Below are positions 1 to 5,558 of a stretch of DNA of 5,558 bases, one piece after another. This stretch comes from Planctomycetaceae bacterium (GTDB taxonomy: Bacteria > Planctomycetota > Planctomycetia > Pirellulales > JAEUIK01). Location: positions 1 through 5,558 of the forward strand of contig JAEUIK010000797.1 of the NCBI GenBank assembly GCA_016793185.1, written 5' to 3'. Within the stretch, counting starts at the first letter, position 1. Each line of letters opens with the position of its first letter. The notes under the pieces are model-generated. The model was not told where the DNA came from. It worked only from the letters and a program-made list of their open reading frames with translations, and ran no database searches. The translations under genes and the position numbers were made by a program.

Positions 1-461
1 TGAGATACATCTCTCTGAATAATACGTCGACGTACTCGGGCCTGGGACCGCGCCTGGGGATGTCTGGCGCAACCGACCTGTCCCATGGATTCAACTTCGT
101 AAGTCAACTCAGTGGTGCGATTCTGGGGGGCTGGACGCAGCCCGCCCAGTATTCCTTTACGGCCGTCTTCGACGGCGCCGTCAATAACGAGCAGATTCGC
201 AGCCAAATCGCTGCGCAAGTCGTTTGGACCGGCGATGCAAGACTAGGATTGGGTTATTCGCGTCGGTTAGGGAATGGTTCGGTCTTGAAAGTCGAATCCG
301 GCTATCGGGCCGCAGTATTCATTAACCCGTTTTCGACGTATGAGACAAGCACCAATGTCTTGCCGCTTGATATTGGCTCGCTCTCGACCAATAGCATGCG
401 ACATACGCCGAGCAACTTTACGCTCAGTGGGTTCTACTTGACCAGCAGCCTGCAGTGGTGA
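1..461 (+). CDS. Outer-membrane beta-barrel protein, Lpg1974/MOMP-like, 3' end only
   Basis: The frame is open from the left edge (first full codon at base 3) to the TGA at 459-461, so this is the C-terminal ~152 residues of a longer protein. The ATG at 60 is most likely internal, because sensible sequence (RYISLNNTSTYSGLGPRLGM) continues upstream of it. What is seen: alternating polar/hydrophobic strands, glycines and aromatics at strand ends, a 'YSGLGPRLGMSG' segment followed by a 'GAILGGW' strand, and a final strand FTLSGFYLTSSLQW ending in an aromatic residue, as outer-membrane beta-signals do. The GxGPRxG plus following strand pattern resembles the Lpg1974 / Legionella major outer membrane protein family, which has many planctomycete members; these are predicted pore-forming barrels. 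The family call is from memory of the pattern. G+C is near one half by eye, well below the downstream genes. No convincing intrinsic terminator follows the stop. It could instead be another planctomycete barrel family (e.g. BBP7-like). Confidence 0.62.
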   Translation, partial: RYISLNNTSTYSGLGPRLGMSGATDLSHGFNFVSQLSGAILGGWTQPAQYSFTAVFDGAVNNEQIRSQIAAQVVWTGDARLGLGYSRRLGNGSVLKVESGYRAAVFINPFSTYETSTNVLPLDIGSLSTNSMRHTPSNFTLSGFYLTSSLQW

Positions 462-547
462 CCGGCATTGCCGAGCGGCCCCGTCAAGTGTGGGGGTGCC
501 GAAGGCCCGCGCGGGTTACTCAATCCAGCGCATGTTGACTCGGGTGA

Positions 548-718
548 CAACGGCGAGTCGTAGTCGGTCTGGCAGAGCAATTCAAGAGAAGCCGACAAAA
601 GCAGCCAACTCCGCGGGACCGGACCTCGGCTGTCCCAAGAAAAACATACGCTGCCGTCCCTTTTCCCTTTCCCAAGACCACCAGCGGCAAGATCAAGCGC
701 CGCCTCCTGCGCGGCTGA
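548..718 (+). pseudogene. Relic of an acyl-CoA synthetase / ANL-family C-terminus
   Basis: Bases 671-718 read PKTTSGKIKRRLLRG followed by TGA. This matches the A10 motif at the extreme C-terminus of acyl-CoA synthetases and other AMP-forming (ANL superfamily) ligases (PKTxSGKIxRR), including the lysine (codon 689-691) that contacts the adenylate, and a stop lies where such proteins normally end. The frame is open only from 548 (in-frame TGA at 545-547). The upstream 41 codons do not resemble the ANL C-terminal subdomain, nor do the other two forward frames back to 462. There is no plausible start or ribosome-binding site and no adenylation domain, so no functional enzyme is encoded. The best reading is the surviving 3' tip of a deleted or rearranged gene. 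Only the last 15 codons are truly supported; a chance match of that length ending in a stop is unlikely but not excluded. Confidence 0.6.
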
Positions 719-753
719 TTGCGACCCGGCAGTTTGGGATCTCCCCCCTCGAG

Positions 754-774
754 CCGGGGGCCTCAGGCCCCCGG
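754..774. repeat. Perfect 10-bp inverted repeat, GC-rich hairpin
   Basis: The arms CCGGGGGCCT (754-763) and AGGCCCCCGG (765-774) are exact reverse complements around one central C. In RNA this would fold as about a 7-8 bp all-GC stem with a small loop. It lies 35 bases after the stop of the ANL relic and 131 bases before the sigma-factor start. No T-tract follows, so it is not a textbook intrinsic terminator. It may be the relic gene's old transcription terminator, a REP-like palindromic element, or a leader structure of the sigma operon. A run of six C (743-748) just upstream could pair with GGGGG at 756-760, giving a mutually exclusive fold. The inverted repeat is certain; its role is unknown. 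Confidence 0.75.
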
Positions 775-905
775 AGCCAGCGGTGGAATTTCGCTTCCCG
801 CCCGCTATTTTCAGGGGTCTCCTTGCCGTCGGGCTTTCCAGCCGCCAGGAAAATTAGACAAATCGCCCCCTCTCGACGCTCTCTAGAGTTGGAGCAAGCA
901 GCCGC

Positions 906-1454
906 ATGGGCGAAGTCGGTCCAGAGCAGCTTTTGAAGCGACTGGCCGAGGGTGAGCCAGCCGCGTTCGCTGCGCTGTTCGACCGCTTTGGACCGCGGCT
1001 GTTCCGCGCGGCCCAAACCTTGCTGGGAAACGCCGCCGATGCCGAGGACGCGGTGCAAGAGGTGTTCGTGGCGCTCGTTCGGTCGCGGAGCCGGCTGTGG
1101 CAGGTCGAGAGCCTGCCCGCCTACCTGTTCGCTTCGCTGCGAAGATCGGCGGGCCGGATTGGGGAGCGCCAGGCTCGAGCTCCGCGCACGTCGCTCAACG
1201 TCGCCGGCGAAGCGATTGCTTCGCGAGGCGAAAGCGACGCACCTGGCGCGAATGAACGAGCCCACTGGTTGCGCATGGCCGTGCGGCGTTTGCCGCCAGA
1301 GCAACGCGAGGTCATCGCCCTGAAGATCGACGGCGAACTGACGTTTCAAGAGATGGCGGCGACGCTGGGGATCAGCCCTCATACGGCGGCCAGCCGTTAC
1401 CGCTATGCATTGGAAAAGCTGCGCGAGGCCGCGCGGCGGGAGTCGGTCGAATGA
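906..1454 (+). CDS. ECF-type sigma-70 family RNA polymerase sigma factor
   Basis: A 182-residue alternative sigma factor of the usual two-domain ECF length, expected to direct core RNA polymerase to a specific promoter set. The sigma-2 domain spans roughly residues 8-90: GDxxAFxxLFDRFGPRLFR-like start, then region 2.2 with DAEDAVQEVFVALVRSRSRL at 45-64, and the '(S)LPAYLFASLRR' region 2.3/2.4 helix at 69-80. A ~35-residue linker follows, then sigma-4 (about 125-175) with LPPEQREVIALK and the helix-turn-helix TFQEMAATLGISPHTAASRYRYALEKLR, the standard -35 recognition unit. No sigma-3 and no extra C-terminal domain are present. The ATG at 906 is the only plausible start: the frame is closed by TAG at 855-857, no other start codon lies between, and GGAG at 891-894 (11-base spacing) is a loose ribosome-binding site. 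Its stop overlaps the start of the next gene (ATGA), indicating translational coupling. The subgroup cannot be fixed by eye. Confidence 0.93.
   Translation: MGEVGPEQLLKRLAEGEPAAFAALFDRFGPRLFRAAQTLLGNAADAEDAVQEVFVALVRSRSRLWQVESLPAYLFASLRRSAGRIGERQARAPRTSLNVAGEAIASRGESDAPGANERAHWLRMAVRRLPPEQREVIALKIDGELTFQEMAATLGISPHTAASRYRYALEKLREAARRESVE
1438..1442 (+). promoter_or_regulatory. Ribosome-binding site inside the sigma gene
   Basis: GGGAG lies eight bases before the ATG at 1451, within the last codons of the sigma-factor gene. Together with the 4-base ATGA stop/start overlap it supports the 1451 start and coupled translation of the two genes. It is a motif match only. Confidence 0.5.
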
Positions 1455-1879
1455 CGCATCAACCCGAACCGATTCTGCCGCCGGAGCTGCGTGAGCTCGA
1501 GGCCGAGTTGCGACAGTCTCGCGCCCCGGTTGGCGGAAGCCTGGGGCTGCTCGTGCAGCAACGTGTCGCCGCGGAGCTGATCTCCGAGCGTCGCGGCCAG
1601 CGCCAGCGCTGGCTGCTGGCCGCGGCGGCCGTGCTGCTCGTGGGACTGCATCTCTCTTGGTGGGGCGCACAATCCGGGGCCGGGTTCTGGGCCGCGCCGC
1701 AACCGCTCCATGCCGGTCGGGTGGCCCAGCTTGCCGCCGAGTTGCGCGCGCTTGCTCCCGAGCTTTCCGAGGCCGAAGCCGTACGCCAGGCGCGGCTGGC
1801 GGTGCTCGCGGCTGGCCGCCGTTACGAGGGGGTCGGTGCGCTTCCTCGTCCCTATCAGTTGACGCATTCCCTGGATTGA
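1451..1879 (+). CDS. Small single-pass membrane protein, candidate anti-sigma partner
   Basis: 142 residues with no recognised family. Residues 1-50 are charged and predicted cytoplasmic, starting with 'ILPPELRELEAELRQ', a helix opening common in planctomycete proteins encoded after sigma factors. One transmembrane segment, WLLAAAAVLLVGLHLSWW (54-71), is preceded by RRGQRQR, which favours an N-in/C-out topology. Residues 72-142 would be periplasmic and contain an amphipathic Ala/Leu-rich helix (about 88-122). The start overlaps the sigma-factor stop by ATGA with GGGAG eight bases upstream, so the two products are probably made in a fixed ratio. By analogy with ECF operons it may hold the sigma factor at the membrane. 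However, it has no HxxxCxxC zinc motif and no cysteine at all, so it is not a classical ZAS anti-sigma factor. The role is inferred from position only. Confidence 0.82.
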   Translation: MTHQPEPILPPELRELEAELRQSRAPVGGSLGLLVQQRVAAELISERRGQRQRWLLAAAAVLLVGLHLSWWGAQSGAGFWAAPQPLHAGRVAQLAAELRALAPELSEAEAVRQARLAVLAAGRRYEGVGALPRPYQLTHSLD

Positions 1880-1885
1880 TTCGGA

Positions 1886-1904
1886 TCGCGGCCCGCAGCC
1901 GCGA
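1886..1904 (+). promoter_or_regulatory. Intercistronic stem-loop before the 570-residue gene
   Basis: TCGCGGC (1886-1892) and GCCGCGA (1898-1904) form a perfect 7-bp stem with loop CCGCA. GGA (1883-1885) and TCC (1907-1909) can extend it across a 2-base bulge. It fills much of the 49-base gap between the one-TM protein and the 570-residue gene, and ends 12 bases before the AAAGGA ribosome-binding site (1917-1922). No T-run follows, so it is not a standard terminator. It could modulate mRNA processing, stability or read-through, or be chance in GC-rich DNA. Confidence 0.35.
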
Positions 1905-1928
1905 ATTCCTGCCACCAAAGGACCAAGT

Positions 1929-3641
1929 ATGGGCTACGCGATTCTGGCCTGCGAAGCGCTGGCGGTTGGATGGTTCGCATTCGCCTTGTTGGGAGTGCTC
2001 GCGGGACGGACGCGCTCGAGCGTCGGCCGCGCCCTGATCGATGCCGCCACGTGGATCGTCGTGCCGGCCCCCTGGCTGTTCCTCGTCGCCGCAGGAGCTT
2101 TTCTCCGCACGCGATTCACGGTGCCTCAGTTCTGGTGGCTGGTTGGGCTGACGGTGATCTTTCTCATCGGCTCGGTGGTGGTCTGGGTTCGCGGGCGCAG
2201 CGCCGGGCGTGCCTCGCGGGCGTCGCACTCCGCGGAGCTGGCAGGTGCCAATGCCTGGTCGCCCGCGTGGCTGGCCTTGGGGCTGGCGATCGCGGTCCTG
2301 CTGCTCAACTCGACGTTCGCCAGTCTCGATGCGGCAGTTCGTCAGCATCTTTCGGATGTGCGCACTGAGGCCGACACGTTGGCCGCGTCGGTGGCGCCTC
2401 GTCCACTGGCGGATCACGAAAATGCCGCCGCGATCTATATTCAACTCGGCGATTATTTTGGGCGAGATTCCGGTCCCTTCATCTGGCCGACCTACTGGAG
2501 TGAAGCGGTGCAGATGCCGGTTGTCGGCTATGGGGCATCCGCCCCGAGCGCGACGCCAGCCCCGTTCGACTACTCCCGTCAGGATCTGACGGAATTCCTC
2601 GCGACGCAACGCGGAGCGCGCCAACTGGTGCTCACAGCGGCGGCCAGGCCGGGCTGCTATTTCGATCGCGACTACAGCCGTCCGCGCTACGACATGCGGC
2701 TGCCCGAGATCCAGGATCTCCGCCAAAGCGCCTTCCTCTTGGCTGTCGATGCCCGAAACCGGTCGACGCGGGGAGACACTGCCGGAGCCCTGGAAAACAT
2801 CCAGGCCCTGTACCGCATGGCGGATCACGCGGCGACCGATCCGCTGATCGTGTGCGTCCTGGTGGGCATTGCCATCGATCGGTTGGCAACGGATGTGCTC
2901 CAGCACGTGCTGCAGGAGAATCCGCCGACGAGCGACCAGCTGCAGGGGGTCGTGATCTCGCCCGGAGTCTCGCACGCGGAACGCCTGGACCGGGCGATGC
3001 GCATGGAAGAGGCGGCATCGCTGGGCGTGTTCAGCGATTTTGATCAGCGCGGCGCGGCCATTCTGATCAACGAGCACGCGGATGAGATCGCCGTGCTGGG
3101 CAAGTCGGCGCTGTACCGAGTCTTTATTCTTCCCGGCGATCTCGCCGGGTATCGCCGGTTTCAGCGCGCCGTCGGCGGGACTTCAGTTGCCAGGTCCTAC
3201 CGCGAGCTGCAAATCCATCGACAAGAGGCGCGGAAGATGATCGACCGCGAGCGCGCAGGTCCGGTGACGATGCTGCTGACGCCGGCGCTCGAGCCTGCCA
3301 TGGCCGCGGTCGCCAAGGGCGAATCGGCCCGGCGTCTGGCCGTGGTTGGACTGGCCATGTATCGCTACCGCGCGGACCACGGGCAATTCCCGGACGCGCT
3401 GCCAGCGCTCTCGCCCGATTACTTGCCCATCATCCCGCGCGACCCGTTCGATGGCCAGCCGCTGCGGCTCCGCATCGTCGACGGAGTCCACACAGTCTAC
3501 AGCGTCGGAGTCGACGAGGTCGACAACGGCGGCGCCCCGCCCAGCGATCACGAGTTGAAGGGAGACCTGCTCTTTGAATGCAAATTGCCCAAGGTCGACA
3601 GCCAGCCGGAGCCGGCCGCCGAGCCCGAGAAGGCCGAGTGA
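1929..3641 (+). CDS. Four-TM membrane protein with pseudopilin-G-like C-terminal module
   Basis: 570 residues, function unknown. AAAGGA at 1917-1922, six bases before the ATG, is the clearest ribosome-binding site in the window and fixes the start. Four hydrophobic segments lie at about 3-25, 41-59, 67-87 and 111-131. The rest (132-570) is a large soluble part, predicted to sit on one side of the membrane. Residues ~255-345 look helical (LPEIQDLRQSAFLLAVDAR, then GALENIQALYRMADHAATDPL), resembling the helical middle of many planctomycete hypothetical proteins. Residues ~468-535 (RRLAVVGLAMYRYRADHGQF, PDALPAL, DYLPIIPRDPFDGQPLRLR, VYSVGVDEVDNGG) match the pattern of the C-terminal half of type II secretion major pseudopilins, including the P.DPF.G.P and YS.G.D..D.GG signatures, but no N-terminal prepilin methylation motif is present. 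The tail 540-570 is acidic and proline-rich. It is probably co-transcribed with the sigma factor and one-TM gene. It could be an output or sensory component; nothing in the sequence decides this. Confidence 0.85.
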   Translation: MGYAILACEALAVGWFAFALLGVLAGRTRSSVGRALIDAATWIVVPAPWLFLVAAGAFLRTRFTVPQFWWLVGLTVIFLIGSVVVWVRGRSAGRASRASHSAELAGANAWSPAWLALGLAIAVLLLNSTFASLDAAVRQHLSDVRTEADTLAASVAPRPLADHENAAAIYIQLGDYFGRDSGPFIWPTYWSEAVQMPVVGYGASAPSATPAPFDYSRQDLTEFLATQRGARQLVLTAAARPGCYFDRDYSRPRYDMRLPEIQDLRQSAFLLAVDARNRSTRGDTAGALENIQALYRMADHAATDPLIVCVLVGIAIDRLATDVLQHVLQENPPTSDQLQGVVISPGVSHAERLDRAMRMEEAASLGVFSDFDQRGAAILINEHADEIAVLGKSALYRVFILPGDLAGYRRFQRAVGGTSVARSYRELQIHRQEARKMIDRERAGPVTMLLTPALEPAMAAVAKGESARRLAVVGLAMYRYRADHGQFPDALPALSPDYLPIIPRDPFDGQPLRLRIVDGVHTVYSVGVDEVDNGGAPPSDHELKGDLLFECKLPKVDSQPEPAAEPEKAE

Positions 3642-3644
3642 CGG

Positions 3645-5558
3645 CTACGCGAAGACCACCATCGCGTGCAGTGCGACCTCGGGCACCGTGACGCGCCAGG
3701 CGCCGTCCGCCGCTCGGAGAAGCGGCAAGTCGATGTCGCCCGGCACCAGCGTGGCCTGCTTGACCGATGTGTCGCGGATCGTCACGTGGATGTTCCGCAG
3801 CGGAATCACTTCTTCGCGTACGGGCCAGGTGCCGCGCAGCTCGGACTGATTGGGGAATCCCCATTTGGTTTCCAACTCGGCCGGCAATGGGGCCAGCTTC
3901 TGGTAAATCGAGTGCCGCCCGTACGAGCTGTGGTCGTTGAGCAGATGGACGATCGTCCGCTTCTCGGCGGGCTGGCGGCGGAAGGTCGTCGCCAGCAGCA
4001 GCGGCCCTTCCACCTCGACCGGAGGCGCGTCGTCGCCCGCGGCCCAGCGGCAGGCGTTCGCCAGCACCTGCCGGATGTAGCTGTCGGGATAGAAGAACAT
4101 GGCCTTATCGAAGGCGGCGGGCAGGTAGACGACGCGCCCGGCGCCAAACTCCGAGACCACGATCGCCGGATGCTGGTCGGGGGACGGGGGAATGTTGGTC
4201 TGGTAGGTGGCGATCGTGCGGGCGCCCTCGCGCGGAGCCACTTCGGCCGCGCTGGCAATCAGCGCCAGCTTGCCCGGTCCGCTGGGGGGACCCGCCGGGT
4301 TAGTCCACGAGGTCGACTGTTTGGCGACGATCAGCGGGTCGTCGACGATCGGGTGCGGCCCGGCCAGCGCGACGTACAGGTTCTCGACGCGCTGCGTCAC
4401 CAGATGCGACTGGCGATAGCTGGCGGCTAAGACGTCGGCCAGGGCGAAGTCTGCCCGCCGGGCAAAGTTTTCGTCGTAGAGCGACGTCTCGAAGGTGGCG
4501 ACCAGACCGCCGCCGCGTTTGACAAAGCGACGGATCACCTCGGCGGCCCGATCCGAGAGGCAGGCGACGTTCGGCAGCACCAGCACGCGCACGCCCCGGA
4601 GATCGTCGTCCTCAAGGTCGTACTCGGTCAGCACGCGCACGGGCCAATGCTTCTCGAAGATCGCCCGAAAGGCCCCCAACGTGTGCGAAAAGTACAACGG
4701 CAGCGCCCCCTGGGCATAGAGCGTGCGCGTTTGCTCCGACGCAACGATGCCGATGTAGGGAACCGGCTCGGAGTTCGTCCAATAAGCGTCGCGCGCGCGG
4801 ACGTTCTCGACGTGCAGTTGGAGATACTCCTCGCGGCCGGTCGACTCGACGAACTCGGGATAGACTCCCCAGGGGGCCCCTTCGAGCCCGCGCAACTGAA
4901 TGTCGACCGGCGAGGCCACGCCCGAGATCCCGTGCGCCGAGGGCTGGATCCAGACGCTCGCCGCCCCGTCGCGCATGACTCCTTGCACGAACGCGCAGCA
5001 GAACTGCTGATAGAGAGCGTCCCCCGGGACGTCCCAATAGAGCTCGACCGACGAGACGTCGACCGCCCGACCATAGGCGGTCGGATACTCCCCCATATAC
5101 ATTTCGGGGTAGTACCAGGTGCGATTGGCTGAGTTATTGACGAAGATGGCCGAATCGGGCTTCTCGGCGCGGATCGCGCCGCGCATCCGGTCGGCGAAGT
5201 CGACGAAGTGCTGCTCGTGCCAGGCCAGATACTGCCGCGACACCGGATCCTTGACGGGGTCGAGTTTGCCGCGCGGCGGGATCTCGTGTCCGCCGGAGAA
5301 CTCGCGGAATTGCTTGCGTGTGGCATCGTCGTACGTGTGCAGGTGCACGGGCGCGTAGCCGTCGAACCAGAAGCCGTCGACGCCGTATGTCTTGGTCACG
5401 TAGGCGAGCTGCGCCAGCAGCCAATCGGCGTAGCCGCTGCGGATGTTGGCGAAATTCGGCGCGGCATCGACCTGGCCGTCGTCGTTCACGCGGAGCCAGT
5501 CGGGATGCGCCGCGCAAAACTCCCGGCTGAAGTGGGGGACCTGCACCGGCCCCACATA
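3645..5558 (-). CDS. Glycoside-hydrolase-like protein (GH42-like/alpha-amylase family), 5' end missing
   Basis: The frame runs from TAG (3645-3647) to the right edge. The GTG at 5553-5555 is almost certainly internal (a Tyr codon precedes it), so the N-terminus, including any signal peptide, is outside. Residues are numbered from that GTG (636 visible). 1-260 look like the second half of a TIM barrel: PHFSREFCAAHPDWL, then YGVDGFWFDG (57-66) with Asp65 at a strand end as a candidate catalytic residue, IFVNNS (137-142) and SSVELYWD (168-175). 265-510 resemble the GATase1-like/beta-galactosidase trimerisation (GH42 middle) domain: DDDLRGVRVLVLPNVACLSD, FVKRGGGLVATFETSLYDE, and later VVSEFGAGRVVYLPA. 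515-636 look like a C-terminal beta-sandwich (RTIVHLLNDHSSYGRHS). This layout is typical of the 'hypothetical glycosyl hydrolase / alpha-amylase family' proteins abundant in planctomycetes. Substrate and catalytic pair cannot be named from here. It converges on the upstream operon with a 3-base gap. Confidence 0.85.
   Translation of the reverse strand, partial: YVGPVQVPHFSREFCAAHPDWLRVNDDGQVDAAPNFANIRSGYADWLLAQLAYVTKTYGVDGFWFDGYAPVHLHTYDDATRKQFREFSGGHEIPPRGKLDPVKDPVSRQYLAWHEQHFVDFADRMRGAIRAEKPDSAIFVNNSANRTWYYPEMYMGEYPTAYGRAVDVSSVELYWDVPGDALYQQFCCAFVQGVMRDGAASVWIQPSAHGISGVASPVDIQLRGLEGAPWGVYPEFVESTGREEYLQLHVENVRARDAYWTNSEPVPYIGIVASEQTRTLYAQGALPLYFSHTLGAFRAIFEKHWPVRVLTEYDLEDDDLRGVRVLVLPNVACLSDRAAEVIRRFVKRGGGLVATFETSLYDENFARRADFALADVLAASYRQSHLVTQRVENLYVALAGPHPIVDDPLIVAKQSTSWTNPAGPPSGPGKLALIASAAEVAPREGARTIATYQTNIPPSPDQHPAIVVSEFGAGRVVYLPAAFDKAMFFYPDSYIRQVLANACRWAAGDDAPPVEVEGPLLLATTFRRQPAEKRTIVHLLNDHSSYGRHSIYQKLAPLPAELETKWGFPNQSELRGTWPVREEVIPLRNIHVTIRDTSVKQATLVPGDIDLPLLRAADGAWRVTVPEVALHAMVVFA

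Larger units (their letters stand above)
462..905. other. 444-base stretch without an intact gene
   Basis: This lies between the barrel gene stop and the sigma-factor start. It contains an acyl-CoA-synthetase C-terminal relic (671-718, its frame open from 548) and a strong GC-rich inverted repeat (754-774). The last ~90 bases before the sigma gene (about 815-905) should hold its promoter, but no convincing -35/-10 pair is visible. TTGCCG at 823-828 has no well-spaced partner. GGAAAAT at 848-854 resembles an ECF -35 element, but no clear ECF -10 (GTC-type) lies 16-17 bases on. No tRNA or known small RNA was recognised. A 148-codon GTG-started frame (490-936) crosses the whole stretch but looks non-coding. 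Confidence 0.6.

Noticed and set aside
506..515. CCCGCGCGGG perfect 10-bp palindrome shortly after the barrel gene
   Set aside because: In RNA it gives only a three-pair stem with a four-base loop and has no T-tract; short GC palindromes are expected by chance here.
633..677. Direct repeat TCCCAAGA at 633-640 and 670-677
   Set aside because: Only eight bases and not at the ends of any element; insufficient to claim a target-site duplication or slippage scar.
779..811. AGCGG/CCGCT stem followed by ATTTT as a possible terminator
   Set aside because: The stem has only five pairs around an 18-base loop, with mismatches beyond and a broken T-run; it is too weak to call.
848..880. GGAAAAT as an ECF-type -35 for autoregulation of the sigma gene
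   Set aside because: No convincing -10 element lies at the required 16-17 base spacing, so a promoter call is not supported.
490..936. 148-codon forward frame (GTG start) across the gap into the sigma gene
   Set aside because: It has no ribosome-binding site and an Arg/Ser/Pro-rich low-information product. It runs through the hairpin, crosses the ANL relic in a different frame, and overlaps the well-supported sigma start.
693..3077. 794-codon minus-strand frame opposite the sigma operon
   Set aside because: It is an antisense shadow created by strong third-position GC bias. The product is Arg/Ala/Pro-rich with no domain, and the plus strand carries three well-supported genes over the same bases.
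3132..3149. CCCGGCGA/TCGCCGGG inverted repeat inside the 570-residue gene
   Set aside because: It lies in normal coding sequence (LPGDLAG) built from favoured GC-rich codons. An 8-bp arm can arise from codon choice alone, and nothing nearby suggests a regulatory role.

Overview
The window suggests a high-GC, Gram-negative-type bacterium, most probably a planctomycete (Pirellulales-like). This is inference from gene families, not from a marker gene. The families are an outer-membrane barrel resembling the Lpg1974/Legionella major outer membrane protein family, an ECF sigma factor translationally coupled to a small single-pass membrane protein, a large membrane protein ending in a pseudopilin-G-like tail, and a GH42-like/'alpha-amylase family' glycoside hydrolase. 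No rRNA, tRNA, CRISPR array, insertion sequence or phage gene was recognised.

Layout: (1) 1-461 (+) is the 3' end of an outer-membrane beta-barrel gene. It is clearly less GC-rich than the rest. (2) 462-905 is a 444-base stretch with no intact gene. It holds a short relic of an acyl-CoA synthetase (ANL superfamily) C-terminus, with the A10 motif followed directly by a stop (671-718), and a very strong GC-rich perfect inverted repeat (754-774). (3) 906-3641 (+) looks like a three-gene operon: ECF sigma factor (906-1454), a 142-residue one-TM protein overlapping it by ATGA (1451-1879), and, after a 49-base gap with a small stem-loop, a 570-residue protein with four N-terminal TM segments and a large C-terminal part (1929-3641). 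(4) 3645-5558 (-) is a convergent, 5'-truncated gene for a glycoside-hydrolase-like protein. Only three bases separate its stop from the stop of the upstream operon.

Functional reading: the sigma/membrane-protein pair has the layout of an ECF sigma factor with a membrane-bound regulator, but the partner shows no zinc-binding anti-sigma motif. If it is an anti-sigma factor, it is not of the classical ZAS type. The 570-residue protein is of unknown function and its operon link is the best clue to a role. The glycoside-hydrolase gene is probably an independent carbohydrate-processing gene whose catalytic domain begins beyond the right edge. The most unexpected item is the ANL tail relic, which together with the composition step suggests a rearrangement between the barrel gene and the sigma operon.
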